Under the pieces are notes generated by a model. That model was not told where the DNA came from. It worked only from the letters and a program-made list of their open reading frames with translations, and searched no databases. This document shows, one piece after another, positions 11,867 through 22,865 of a DNA stretch of 64,000 bases. Made by a program: the position numbers and the translations under genes. How positions within the stretch are numbered: the first letter of the stretch is position 1; every line of letters begins with the position of its first letter. The stretch lies in assembly GCF_040869045.1 (NCBI RefSeq), contig NC_090323.1, forward strand, positions 153,656,426-153,720,425, in the 5' to 3' direction. This stretch comes from Eurosta solidaginis. Taxonomy: Eukaryota > Arthropoda > Insecta > Diptera > Tephritidae.

Positions 11867-12654
11867 TAGCTATCCCAGCTTCCTACAATACAAGTCCCAG
11901 TTCGTACTTTTAGGGTTCCTAAAAGATATTTTACCCGGACGTTCTTCGTTCACCGAGAACTGAATATATCGGTGATCAGAGAAGGAGTGCTCGTTGAGAA
12001 CCCTCCAGCCAGATATCTGACCTTCCAGTTCTCTACTAATCAGGGTGAGGTCCAGGACCGCAGTAATAAAAGTCGGGTCATTCCCCTACTACATATACAA
12101 AGTCCCTTATCTACAATAAAAGTAAATAAAAACTCACCTCTATTGTTGGTATCCGAGCTTCCCCAGATGCTATGATGGGCATTAGCATCGGCACCGATGA
12201 TCACGCCAACATCTCTCCGCCTTGCTTCAGCGGTGATTTCGCCCAGTATCGCAGGTGGTGTTCCCGCTACGTCCCCGTGGGGCATGTACGCTGAGACCAC
12301 CCACATTTCATTATTTCCTCGCTCGAGACAGACCGTGGTTACGTCAGCATTGCTGAAATTAGAGAGAATAAAAGCTTTAATCTCTTTTTTAACAAGCACA
12401 CAGGATCTAGGCTTACTTGCCTCCCCATGCACTAATGTGTTGAATTTTCCAGTCCTTAATCCAGAAAACTTACAGCCGTTACTACTCAGCCACGGCTCCT
12501 GGACAAGGACTATATCCACTCCGCCTTTATCAAGGCAGAGCAACAAATATGCGGAAGCCGCCTTAGAGTGCTGAAGATTGATTTGACGGATTTCCATCAA
12601 AACCGCTCTACTTCCGCACCCCATCCTTGGCGGATTCGTGTTAGTCGTGTCCAT
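11867..12654 (-). pseudogene. APE-type endonuclease domain
   Basis: The frame at 12040-12654 (204 residues) contains IRQINLQHSKAA (N-terminal strand), VLVQEPW (catalytic Glu), SAYMPHG and GADANAHHSIWGS (Asp-x-Asn-x-His). These are the signature of the endonuclease that nicks target DNA in non-LTR retrotransposition. After a frameshift between about 12040 and 12110 the domain's last block continues in another frame (WRVLNEHSFSDHRYI, with the SDH motif) to about 11870. The upstream boundary at 12654 is the first Met of the open frame, and ORF1 is not recognisable. Confidence 0.8.
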
Positions 12655-13240
12655 TCCAAAATGCCCCTCTCAAGGCCGCTATCCGCAACCGATTGTGTAG
12701 TCGCCCTTCAACGGTCTCGTGGTTATCTATGCTACGCAGGGAGGCCACGCGAGGGATGACGCATTACCTTATGAGTAATGCGTTCAGAGCCACACCGGAC
12801 GCAAAGCGGCGGAGCCGGAACGTACATTGAGGCCCGCCACGGTTTTAACGGGACGTGGGCAGGTGCAGCATTAGCCTACCAGCCGTTTCGATAGGGTTTC
12901 ACCCCGACCTACTAAGGTGGCAGAATACCACACCTACCAGCCCAAATTCATCAATTCCTAAACATAGTCAAAATCAAGGTCCCTAACAATACAGTTCGTC
13001 ACCGTTGTGTACCGATCTTGACCCTTAACAGGGTCCTTCCTCCCCTGAGCACGGCACAATGACTCAGGAGTGCGGGTTTTATCGAGTTGTCCTCTCTAGA
13101 TCCGCCATTATCAGTAGAAGCAGGGGCACATCGTGCAGGACGTGATAACTAATCACGCGTGACATTCGTCACTATGGCCGGTCTAAGACTGATAACAGTC
13201 CCTGATCCAGAGCCTGGAACCAAACCAAGTATCTTAGCCC
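12655..13240 (-). other. 5' region of the LOA/R1-like element
   Basis: GC-richer than the flanks and joined to the endonuclease, but with no coherent frame. It ends abruptly at an A15 run (13241-13255) and the ATTGAA repeat. It probably represents the 5' UTR and/or a decayed ORF1. Confidence 0.5.
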
Positions 13241-13690
13241 AAAAAAAAAAAAAAATTGAGACTTAAATTTTAATTGCATTCAAGTTGAAACTAAATTTTT
13301 AATTGAAATTAAAACTTAAAATGGAATTTAAATTGAAATTGAACTGAAGTTAACACTAAAGTTGGAATTGAAACTGAAATTTTACTGACATTGAAACTTA
13401 AATTTAAACTAAAATTGAAATTATAATTGAAATTCGTATTGGTATTGATGTTTATGTAATGACGGCGTTCAAGCTAAGAAAAGTTAGAAAAGTAGAAACC
13501 AAAATGAGAATTGAAATCAAAACTGAAATTGAAAGTAAAACTAAAGTTGAATTTGGAATTGAAATTAAAATAGAATTGGGATTGAAACCAAAATTAAATT
13601 GAAATTGAACTAAAATCGAGATTGAAATTTAAGCATAATTTGAAATTGAAATTCAACTTTGTATTGATATTTATGTACTTGAGGTGTTCA
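13241..13690. repeat. A15 run and degenerate ATTGAA repeat, right part
   Basis: An A15 homopolymer is followed by about 430 bp of imperfect ATTGAA/ATTGAAATT units. Part of it is duplicated: similar text with TTGATATTTATGTA occurs near 13445 and 13662. It is the counterpart of 9420-9612. Confidence 0.75.
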
Positions 13691-14333
13691 ATATAAAAAA
13701 CATTTAAAAACCTTAAGCAAAACTTGGTAAGCCAGATGCCTACTGAATTTTCCTCCACAGATGCCTTTAATGAATTGATAGGGAAAAGCGTAACTAAAAC
13801 TGCAAAAGTTTGAGGATAATCTCAGACCTAATCTTCTCAAAGCACATCGCTCCAAATTATTTTTATTCTCAAATCATATGTTTATGAATCAACATCTTAT
13901 GCAACCGTATGTGCCTTTTTCCCAACTGAATAAATAAAACTATCAAAACCTAAGCATGAAATCACGCACTCTCTAAGTTTACTCAACTTAACATACACCT
14001 AATTCATGTTATAATAAATATGCGCACGAATTTGTAAATATTTAATACACCAACTTGATTGCACACAAAGCAGTGATACATAGACGTGAGAATAAGCGCA
14101 TTCCTAGATAGATGGGCTCGAATAAACGAATGCGGTGCACAGCTGAATTCCGCATATTTTTGCTAAGATGAACATAAATTTTCTGTCTAACACTTGAATA
14201 TACATATGTATGTTTGTTTGTATTGTAATTAAGGTACACATTGAAATATGCCATAATTCACAGCATAACAATAGGCGTTCAAACCGCTGGATGTTGCTAT
14301 GCAATAGATTTCATATGAATGTGTGTATATGCA
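13691..14333. other. No gene seen
   Basis: AT-rich, with short overlapping frames and no recognisable motif. Confidence 0.4.
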
Positions 14334-14353
14334 TGTGTGTGTGTGTGTGTGTG
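14334..14353. repeat. (TG)n microsatellite
   Basis: Ten uninterrupted TG dinucleotides, bordered by imperfect GTGTATATGCATG. About 50-150 bp downstream (14396-14490) there are three GAGCCAGATAA motifs. Confidence 0.9.
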
Positions 14354-14553
14354 CGTAATATATATGCATTAGCTATTATCCGGTGGCAAAATCCTGAGCC
14401 AGATAAATAATTTTGCATGTAAATGCAACAACAACGATTTGAGCCAGATAAATCCAGATAGAAGTCTGGTTCAATTTGTGAGCCAGATAATTTGTTAATT
14501 ACTTCTTTTAAGGTTGACAACGCGGCCTTTAATAAATCTACTTTTTCAAAAAT

Positions 14554-14611
14554 AGATGTCGCCGCTTAGCCTTTCGCCGTATGAGTTAAATGAAAAACAG
14601 CGGCGACATCT
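14554..14611. repeat. Perfect 13-bp inverted repeat (stem-loop)
   Basis: AGATGTCGCCGCT at 14554-14566 and its exact reverse complement AGCGGCGACATCT at 14599-14611 are separated by 32 bases. The arms are much GC-richer than the surroundings. It could be the remains of a foldback or MITE end, but no target duplication was seen. Confidence 0.7.
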
Positions 14612-15589
14612 GGCTATCACATTTCAAGTGTGCGAAAATTTCACGACATCTGCTTCTCCAGTCTCTCAATGATACAGAGCATTCCCGTGAGAATTGAGCG
14701 TGAGCCGGAGCTGTAAAACTCACTGAAAGACGGCAATTGTGTGCTCTAGCTAATTGCATGAAGTTTTGGTATTCATATAAGAATATTGTGGCAAATGCCT
14801 TTGGTTGTCTGTATTTACATATGTAAATATGCGCACTTGTGTAAATATATTTGCTTGCATGTATTTAAGTTCTCCATGCCATAATACCGTTGATTTTTAA
14901 ATGACCATATGCGTTCATTGCAACGGTAAATGGCGATTTTGGTATTCGTATTGCATTATCTTGGTTTTGTTTGTTGGCAATGTTATAACAACGCCAACGC
15001 TTAGCAAATTGATATTACACAAATATTTATTTGAGCACAATTTGGTTGGTAGCAGCAGCACAGACGATTGCACTGTTTGCGAGAAGCGAAGGTAAATTGA
15101 ATGAGTCATATTAGGTGTACAAGTACCGCAATGCGTAAATTGGGTTGTGATTCAGTTTGACTACACGCTTTACGTGCTAGAGGTGCTAAGATAATAAAGA
15201 CTTGGATTCAAATTATAATACCAAAAATTTGGGTTATAATTTCTTTTAGACTGCGAAAAAAGGGGGGGAGGGGGGCAATGTTTTTGTTGCAATAAGTACA
15301 AGATTTGTTTAACTCTATTTACTGAAGCATTTCCAAAAGTTAGAATTTATACTCAACAAGATTGGGTAGTTTTTCGGAATATTCATCAACATAAGGCCTA
15401 GAGACAAATTGTCCGATTTTGGGGTTATTTGCCTATTGAGATTTTTGATATCTGTGGGACTGTTTTGACTGCATATTAGGGTTCTGCATTTCGAAACCTT
15501 TGAGAAATTATGGCCCTGTTTCTGGTTTTTGTTGACTTGTGCTGTGAAGGACATTGATCAAAAAACCAAATGTGACGGGTGCATGCTTG
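14612..15589. other. No gene seen; short G-tract
   Basis: The only notable item is a G7-A-G6 tract at 15262-15275. Frames at 14901-15109 overlap on both strands and look random. Confidence 0.4.
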
Positions 15590-16100
15590 ATTTTAGGAAG
15601 ACTACTTCGCAGTGAGGCTGTATGAGGCCACCAAATCGGTAGACTTGGGCACGACGTAGGGCGGGGTGTTATCAACTCTGTTGTGGACACTGGTAATAAA
15701 CCATGTGCTCAGACGGTTCGATGTAGGACTAGCAAAATGTACGGCATACGAAGATGACGTTGCTGTTGTTTTAAGTGGAAAGTGACTTCCAAAAATTAGC
15801 TTTTTGATAGATCTGAGGCATCTAATGCCGGACTGAGCGCAAACACAGAAAATAAGAATATTGTCTTGTTTACTAGGAGGTATAAGTTACCAAATTGGTC
15901 TTGGCTCAAACGAAGAGGTGCGGCCATGCTGGAGAAACCAAATATCTAAGAACCATTATAGACAGTACGTTGCTTTCGAAGCTCAAAGTGAAGCAGGCCC
16001 CGACGGCCATGTGAAGCTTACCCTATACTATGGAGTCCTTGTTTGGTGGGCGGCAAGTCAAAAAAGAACTTACCGCAAAAAATTAGATCGGATAAATTAA

Positions 16101-16453
16101 AATAAATGTAAGGCGCGATAAACTCCGAAGAGATCTAAGGCCAAGCTTCTCTCCCAATTTGCGTCGTGCTCCTCTTGATTTTCCCTTCAAATTGGTCGGA
16201 CGGGAACTACATGTTTTATGCCGACTGCGAACGGCGCCTGCAAGGCAGATGAGTTTTCACTGAGAGCTTTTCATGGCAGAAATACACTCGGAGCGCTTGC
16301 CAAACACTGCCGACGGGCGACCCCGCTTAGAAAAATTTTCTTCTAATTGAAAAACCTTATTTCTAAAATTTTGATATTGCTTTGCCGGGGTGTGAACTCA
16401 GGCCATACGGTGTGGTAGGCGGAGCGCGCTACCATCACAGCACGGTGGCCGCC
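16101..16453 (-). mobile_element. tRNA-type SINE (family S1), copy inside N1
   Basis: Minus strand: GGCGGCCACCGTG head, a GGTAGCGCGCTCC A-box-like stretch, a GAGTTCACACC B-box-like stretch, then a body containing GAGCACGACGCAAATTGG and a TATCGCGCCTTACATTTATT end. The same order appears at 17174-17533, 52477-52805 and, in part, 18650-18905. An internal Pol III promoter of this kind is what defines tRNA-derived SINEs. Family name unknown. Confidence 0.8.
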
Positions 16454-17173
16454 ATTAGAGCGGATATGCAGGCTATTAATTCTTTGCATTAAAGAAGCCT
16501 TGAAAATAACCCCGGCGGCTGCACTGTATGCCACAATACTTATTGGACCTGAAGACCTACTGGTGAAGAACAAAGCGTTAACAACTGCAACGAAGCGTCG
16601 AATTAGCTTGAGGGCACGCAATATGGGCATCGTAGGCGAACATACTACCAAATTGCCTAATTGCGCTTTGATGGTTCTCTTAAAGCCACAATAGATGTGG
16701 AAGGCTGTCGCAAGTGACAAATGTGGCACCGACGGCTCCAAGAAAATAGATGGTATATGGTCTGTGGTATACTAAGCTAATTCCGGAAAGCCAGATCACT
16801 GTAGTCTTTTTCTGGCTGAATAAGTTAGTAGCCTTAACTGAACAGTAGAAACACTGGAAGAAAATAGGTCAAAGTGCTGCCGAATTAACTTTTTTTTTAT
16901 GATAGCTAAGCAGCATTTAATGCAAAAACCTCGCATAGCACAAAATCTAAAAGTGTAAGCAGTCCCTGGAAAGTTGACAAAGCAAATGGGAACCGATATC
17001 TAGAAAAAGCGGTTGAGCTAGCTAAAAAGGGCGCATCCTTCCAATCTTGCCCCATAGACGTCTCAATTAGATTGGGCGAAATTAAGAGAACTCTATAGTT
17101 GCACATGATTGACCAAGAGGGAAAGCCGAAGACCCAAGCGTAGTGCTCTAAAGTGTCGAATATCATGTGATTC

Positions 17174-17533
17174 TGCGGTGGAGTGGTGGTAGCGTGCTCC
17201 GCCTACCACACCGAAGATCCTGAATTTGAGTCCCGGGCAAAGCAACATATAAAATTTAGAAACACGTTTTTTTCAATTAGAAAAAAGTTCTTCCAACCGT
17301 GGTCGCCCTTCGGCAATGATTTGGAAAACACTACTAGTGCACTTCTGTTATGAAAAGCTCCTCACTGAAATCTCATTTGGCTTGCATATGCCTTTCAGAG
17401 TGGCCATAAAACATATAGGTCTCGTTCCGCCAATTTTTAGGAAACATCAAAAAGGGCACGACGCAAACTAGAGGGTAAGTTCGGCCTAAAATCTCTGCGG
17501 GTGTATATCGCGCCTTGTATTTATTAATTTTTA
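17174..17533 (+). mobile_element. tRNA-type SINE (family S1), second copy inside N1
   Basis: Head GTGGTGGTAGCGTGCTCC, B-box region GAGTCCCGG, then the shared S1 body (GGCACGACGCAAACTAG) and ATCGCGCCTTGTATTTATT end. N1 coding remnants continue on both sides (RNase H tail before it, knuckle after it), so this is an insertion. Confidence 0.8.
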
Positions 17534-17880
17534 TGGGAAGACCTTACAACCTTAGATTTACAAAATTAATCTTATCATTAAAAAGTGGGGACTGTACACT
17601 CAGTACGAGTGTTCTGACTGTACACTGCTCTCTGATATCACATGCTTTTAAGTATGGCCTAGTAAGTGATAGTAAATGTAGGAAGTGCGGGTTGAAGGAG
17701 GAAACGATCAAGCAGGTTTGTGCTCGTGCCTTTTGCCAGGCTGAGACTCCAGCTATAAGGAGTTCAATCCGGTCGAAATATATGCGACAGTTCAGTTCTC
17801 AGAGTTATCAAGTTAAAGGCTCTTCGGAGGACTTTTGGTGTCCTATCAGAGCACACGAATATTAAACATTCATCCATTGC

Positions 17881-18649
17881 ACCGACTCTCCTTTTCTGCC
17901 ATTATAAAATTAAGTGTTGGCACCTCTGCTACCATTGAAGTAGAGCTCATCGATTCATTCGCAACGAGCGCTATCATTCTTGTTGTACATACGCTTTGCT
18001 AGATCCGTAAAGCAAACATTAAAGGCTTCCTTGCGTCGCGGTAGCTTTAACAAATACCTAACATAAGCAAATATCCAGCTGTAGTGTACGTTACATGTTC
18101 GGCCTGTTTGTCTACCACAACTACAACAACAACAACAACGGCAACAGCAAAAACAATTTCAAAATGAAATTTGCGATAAATGTAATCAGACGTAAAATAT
18201 TGAGCGTTTAAATTTTGTGCAAAACTTTGCCACTGCAGCCAGACAAACTCACAAACAGTCAAACTAATGCAAATTTCACAATGACAGAGCAGCAGCATCT
18301 GTAGCAATTGGTTCAGTGGCTGCTGCTCTTGCATATGTGCATCTGATATGTATCAGAGCCGTATTGAAGCCAGGGCCGACGGACCGTACATCGGATCTTC
18401 TATGCTCTTTTACTGTTGTAACAACGGCCACGTCAGTGTGTGAAGAAAACTGGTACCTGTTTTGTACAATTGCAGAAGTCTTAAAACTCCCGAGTTAGAA
18501 CTCTGGCACCGATGACTTAGCTCCTCCGCTAACAATGCTCACTTGCATAGATTAGCTTCGTATGTGAGCAACGATCTCAGTAGCTCGAGTGGACAGGCCT
18601 TCTATTTTGAGTTGCTGTTGTCAAGCGCTATCTTAGGGGAATTTTCTTT
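17881..18649. other. No gene seen; (CAA)n tract
   Basis: A (CAA)n stretch lies at about 18118-18140. No coding region can be supported. Confidence 0.4.
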
Positions 18650-18905
18650 TATCTTACGGTCCGCCTACTACACCAATTGTCATGGGTTCAAGTTCTGGAT
18701 AAAGAAAGATCAAGAATTTGGAATCGAGTTTTTTCTTTAATAAAAGTGTATATCTGCCATAAGAACCTTCTCAGTGAAAATTCATCTGCCTTGCAGCTTG
18801 CTTTCGAAGTCGGCATAAAAGATATTGGTCTCGTCCCGCCAAAAAAAAAACCAATTGGAACAAAATCTCGACCTGAATATCCCCGCAGGTAAATAGCGCC
18901 AAGTA
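18650..18905 (+). mobile_element. S1 SINE, partial and diverged
   Basis: It contains CCGCCTACTACACC, a GGTTCAAGTTC B-box-like motif at 18685-18695 and the S1 body phrases CTCAGTGAAAATTCATCTGCC and GGTCTCGTCCCGCC. The head upstream of the A box is missing. Confidence 0.65.
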
Positions 18906-19366
18906 TTTGTTGTTGCTGTAAATAATTTCAAAAATTGTGACCAAAAACCAATGTAATTATTTCGTATGTTTTATTGTTGAAAATAAATAGACTTCGCCCC
19001 TGAAGAAGCTAGGACGGCTAACGAAACATAGGGCCTCACCAGTGGAATAATTACCATCTTTTTATTTCCTACTGGAACCCACAATAGATCAAATAGCTTA
19101 AAAACAAAATATTAGCGCCAAGTATTTTTTTTGGCATCGATACCCGCATACATAGTAAACAACGAGACGGTGGAGTTTTGGTGTTTCTTTTACCTTTCCG
19201 GAAGTGTTTTAAGACTTTCTCTCTCGTGGTATATGTTAGCGACTTAGTTTCCAATTGGTCACGTGCCTATTATCATTATTATCTTTCCTGTACGAGCTGT
19301 GTTTGTATAACAAACCCAGCTCATTGAGATCGAGCTTTCAGCAGAATGCGAAGGAAGCACAATTTA

Positions 19367-19369
<3 letters not shown>
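18906..19369. other. No gene seen
   Basis: Mixed sequence with no recognisable motif. It ends at the poly-C run. Confidence 0.4.

Positions 19370-19416
<47 letters not shown>
19370..19416. repeat. 47-nt poly-C homopolymer
   Basis: Forty-seven consecutive C residues, about 190 bp upstream of the 5' LTR of Gypsy-1. It is extreme for an AT-rich genome and could be real or a sequencing/assembly artefact. Confidence 0.95.
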
Positions 19417-19417
<1 letters not shown>

Positions 19418-19605
19418 CATAAAGAACGTAGCGCTTGGCTTAACTGCCTCCTTTATTGACTTATGTTGTCGGAACTGGCATTGAAGCATCCGAAGTGTTC
19501 TTCAAATCCATATTCTATAAGGGAAGTGCATCGACCTCAGCTCTCCCCCAATGCAAGCTGTGTGAGGACCAAATAAAACCACATTACTTTGGCCCACACA
19601 AAACG

Positions 19606-20753
19606 ACCCCACACCACATGGATTGCAACCACTAACACAACAGACGGTCACAAAAGGCCCTAGCAACACGACAAACCAATAAGTCTCAGCAACACAACGA
19701 GTGGTCGCAACACTTAACAGCAACATGACAAACCAATAAGTCTCAGCTACACAACGAGCGGTCGCAACACTTAACAGCAACACGACAAACCAACAAGTCT
19801 CAACAACACAACGAGCGGTCGCAACACTTAACACCAATACGGCCAACCAACAAGTCTCAGCAACACAACGAGCCGTCGCAAAATTTAACAGCAACACGGT
19901 GATCATGGCAACGCAACCATCTGAGCTAGCAACACCAAACACAACAGCCATAAAAGGAGCGACACAGCAGCACAGTAGTCAAGTAGCACGGAGCTGTGGT
20001 CGTGATTGGAGCTACCAGTGAAACGAACCTCGAATGTGTCGGTTCTACAACCAAGAGAGATCGTTTCATAGGAGTGAGTCGTGGCTTTAAGTTGTGAATG
20101 TGTCGTTTCTAACACTAAACACCGCTTGATACTTCATTTACACCCGCGTAGACGAAGGCTCTGTCACAGTAACGCTCACCCGCGAACAGTTGACGTCCGC
20201 TTACCTGCGCTCGACCGCGCCGCGACAGTAATAAACCGGACCGCAGTGACGCGACCGCCCCAACGCCACCGAGCCGCCAGCAAGACGCCGACATAAGGCG
20301 CGATGCAAGGTGTGGCAGAGCATCGCCCAGCAATACAAGTAGACGCCGACGCAAGGCGCGGCAGAGCATCGCCTCAGTAATACAAGTAGAAGCCGACAAA
20401 GGCACGACAGAGCACCGCAGCAGAGAGAGACGCTGCCATGAAGCGCGACAGGGTACAGACGCCACATACTAACGGGATCCGTCTAACAGAATGCGGCCGG
20501 ACCGTTAAGGCCCGCCACCACAGTCAAGGATACCGCAAGATAATCTAAGTGAATTTCAAAATGAAGTATACAAACACGTTTCCTTTTATATTATAGTATA
20601 TTAAGCAATCAATCGATAAAGTGAAGTATTATATTAAATCGATTTGCAAGGTGTCCCTTAAATACAAATTTATTGTAAACGAACCCAGGACATGGCGAGT
20701 ATACCCCAGCAATTATTAAAGAAGCAACGGGGCCACGGAAAGGCTTCTTTACA
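19606..20753 (+). repeat. Gypsy-1 5' LTR
   Basis: About 1148 bp, directly repeated at 30080-31382. It ends in TTTACA two bases before the primer binding site. Its start is set by the first shared base next to CCCCACACCA, which does not begin with the usual TG. It contains four 57-bp units and a GC-rich repeat zone at 20290-20460. Confidence 0.8.
19668..19895 (+). repeat. Four tandem 57-bp units in the 5' LTR
   Basis: Exactly 4 x 57 bp, each beginning ACGACAAACCAA or similar and containing CACAACGAGCGGTCGCAA. The 3' LTR holds the same four-unit block at 30153-30380. The long minus-strand frame at 19502-19951 is only a translation of this repeat. Confidence 0.9.
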
Positions 20754-20755
20754 AT

Positions 20756-20773
20756 TGGCGCCCGAGCAGGGAC
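20756..20773 (+). promoter_or_regulatory. Primer binding site, tRNA-Lys type
   Basis: TGGCGCCCGAGCAGGGAC starts two bases after the LTR end. It differs at one position from the complement of the tRNA-Lys(UUU) 3' end as I recall it. It would prime minus-strand DNA synthesis. Confidence 0.85.
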
Positions 20774-20830
20774 CTTTCAAATCGCATAAAGTCAGAAGGA
20801 AAATTGCTGACTAAAGATATAAACTACAAG

Positions 20831-22053
20831 ATGGCCGACCAGGTCGACACCACGTGGTTAGACAACATCGCGAAGGAACAGCTGGTGTCCATCGCACAGG
20901 AACTTGGTATCGAGCACACAGGCACAACGCAGGATATCCACAAACACACCGGGGCATTGGCTGCTAAGGCACCAACCGACTTGGAAATATATAATAAGTT
21001 CTTCTCAGTGGAGGCAAGATACAAGGATACCCAAAAAGCAAACGACGGAGGAGGTGAGCCGAAGACACCAAAAGCTCCGGCCGCAGATGGAACCACGACC
21101 GGGGGTCAACCACAGAAGAACCCACTGGAATTTCCAATACGGAATACGCAACCCGCGCAACCGTACTTAACATCGGGAATAACAGCACCAGCCAGCAATT
21201 ATACACCTCAGGTAACTCAATCACCGACCGTTGTGTTCGCACCCATCATAGACCAAGTGCGAAAGTGGTCAGTAAACGACGGTGGACGGGACCCGTTAGC
21301 GTTCATCGAATGGCTAGAAGAGTCAGCCGAAGTGTACGCCCTAAACGTGGGTCTCCTACCAAAAACCATGCCCGAGCTACTAGGGGGCACCGCGCTACAA
21401 TGATATGGCAATAACAATGCGCACTGGGAAAGGTGGACGAGCTTCAAGCAGGATTTTTTATGTTTCTTCCTGCCAGTCAGGTATTTCGAGCGTCTCGAGG
21501 ACGACATACGCCAACGCAGGCAGCATAACAGGGAGAAGTACAAGGATTACGTGCTAGGATACAGAGCTTGATGAGACACACACGGTACACCAGCAAACAG
21601 CGGCTGGAACGAATCTTCCGTAATAGCCATTCCGCTTACCTATTTTATATCCTTCGGAGGGATTTCACCAATCTCGCAGAACTCTTAACCCTTGCCGAGG
21701 AATACGAAAGCATACACGAGGGCTATCGAAGGCCATCAGACGGACATCGTCGCGAAGTTACGCGACACGTCGTAGGTGACAAGACTTTGGTTCCACCACC
21801 GCCACAACCACCGAACATACCGCACCACTCGCCTCTAGGCAATCAGAGACTCGACCCCAACAACGCATGCAGGAGGTGCGGTGAACAAGGACACTACGCC
21901 AATAGATGCCGAAACCCACGAAAATTTTTTTACTGGGAGTGTGGCCGCAGTGATATACGCACAATCGAATGTTGCCGTCGACGTCAGGGAAACGACAGAG
22001 TGCTTCACGAAGAACAAGGCGCGGTGAGCCAAAGCCCCGCGCTGAATCGGTAG
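20831..22053 (+). pseudogene. Gypsy-1 gag
   Basis: It starts at ATG 20831 (MADQVDTTWLDNIAKEQL). The first 190 codons run to an in-frame TGA at 21401-21403, after which gag-like sequence continues in frame to about 21570 (HWERWTSFKQDFLCFFLPV, the major-homology-like region). A frameshift then leads into 21568-22053. That part carries a CRRCGEQGHYANRC zinc knuckle (C-x2-C-x4-H-x4-C) and a second, damaged knuckle (WECGRSDIRTIECC, lacking one Cys and the His). The end at 22053 overlaps the pol frame, which is in -1 relative to it, as usual in Gypsy elements. The product would be the capsid/nucleocapsid polyprotein; this copy cannot make it. Confidence 0.8.
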
Positions 22054-22865
22054 TAGCAATGTACCAAGAGCATGGCCGCCTTTACGCCGTAGCCAGGCTC
22101 GGCGCGGAATCAGCCGAGGCGGTCATCGATACAGGGGCATCGAGAAGTTTCGTTTCGAGCAGCCTAGCAGAATGTGTGGTAAACTTTAGGAGCGGAGAAA
22201 TGGTGAGAGTGACCATCAAAATAACGATGGCAAACGGGACTAGCACCACAATCTTCGACGCCATAAGGACTGAGGTACGCCTCGGAGAAGCGTCACACCA
22301 CACAGTTTTACACGCCATGCCCGGAGCAATCGACGACATCATACTGGGCCTAGATACGCTAGGGAGCATGGGAACCACCACATCATGCGGAGGAGGTCAC
22401 CTCGCGCTATCCAGGCCAGTCACACAGCACACATTGCCACCAGCCGGGCCGACACAGATCACGGAGGAGGTAACGTCACCAGGCAAGGACAACAATAACA
22501 TAGACGATAGGATCAACAGGATCAACGGTGCCTACGATGAGGACGAGGCGGAACGAGTACGCGGTTTTCTGGCAAAAGAACTCCGAAAATTCGAGAGCAT
22601 GAGGGGGTTGACGATAATATCCGAGCACAAGATAACCCTGACGGACGACCGCCCTATCAAGCAACGTTATTTCCGACGCAACCCAGCTAGGCAGACCGCC
22701 ATCAACAACGATTACTTCAGAAAGGATGCATCGAGCCATCCTGTAGCCCACACAGTGCACCAATCTTACTAGCCAAGAAGAAAAACGGGAAGTGGAGGTT
22801 ATGCGTAGATTATCGGCAACTCAACGCCCGATCTGTGCCCGACGCGTACCTCTACCCCCGAAAGT
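22054..22865 (+). pseudogene. Gypsy-1 pol, protease and start of RT
   Basis: The open frame 21969-22772 contains an aspartic protease active site (AVIDTGASRSFVSS, near 22121-22162) and the DDIILGLDTLG flap-side block. It leads into the RT N-terminus (ITLTDDRPIKQRYFRRNP). A frameshift near 22725 is needed before the RT block APILLAKKKNGKWRLCVDYR and QLNARSVPDAY, which stops at about 22860 where foreign DNA begins. RT is therefore interrupted just before its first catalytic aspartate. Confidence 0.8.

Larger units (their letters stand above)
9613..13240 (-). mobile_element. LOA/R1-like non-LTR retrotransposon, defective
   Basis: Reading the minus strand in order there is a GC-rich 5' region, an APE-type endonuclease, a reverse transcriptase lacking its palm core, an RNase H, a C-terminal Cys knuckle and a short 3' UTR ending in CCTAACCTATCC-like sequence at 9613-9640. 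Domain order and RNase H presence fit the LOA/R1/I group. The element is interrupted by an in-frame TAG in RNase H, a stop before RT, a frameshift in the endonuclease and a large RT deletion. It is flanked on both sides by the ATTGAA repeat. Confidence 0.85.
15590..17880 (+). mobile_element. N1 non-LTR retrotransposon copy, interrupted by two SINEs
   Basis: Translation of the plus strand gives GGVLSTLLWTLVINHVL (RT) near 15660 and a degraded YADD region (AYEDDVAVVLSG) near 15755. Next come FTRRYKLPNW near 15875, sequence matching the 1070-1260 stretch near 16555-16740, RNase H remnants up to 17165 and the Cys knuckle CRKCGLKEET near 17680. The order RT-RNase H-knuckle is that of one element. 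Two insertions, 16101-16453 (minus) and 17174-17533 (plus), split it. Many stops show an old copy. Confidence 0.7.

Noticed and set aside
19502..19951. 149-codon Cys/Val-rich minus-strand frame with internal repeats (and the similar 29930-30436 frame)
   Set aside because: Pure translation of the 57-bp LTR repeat; present in both LTRs on the antisense strand.
20115..20467. GC-rich Arg/Leu-rich frames in the LTR as a protein
   Set aside because: Overlapping frames in several phases caused by a GC-rich repeat, with no domain.
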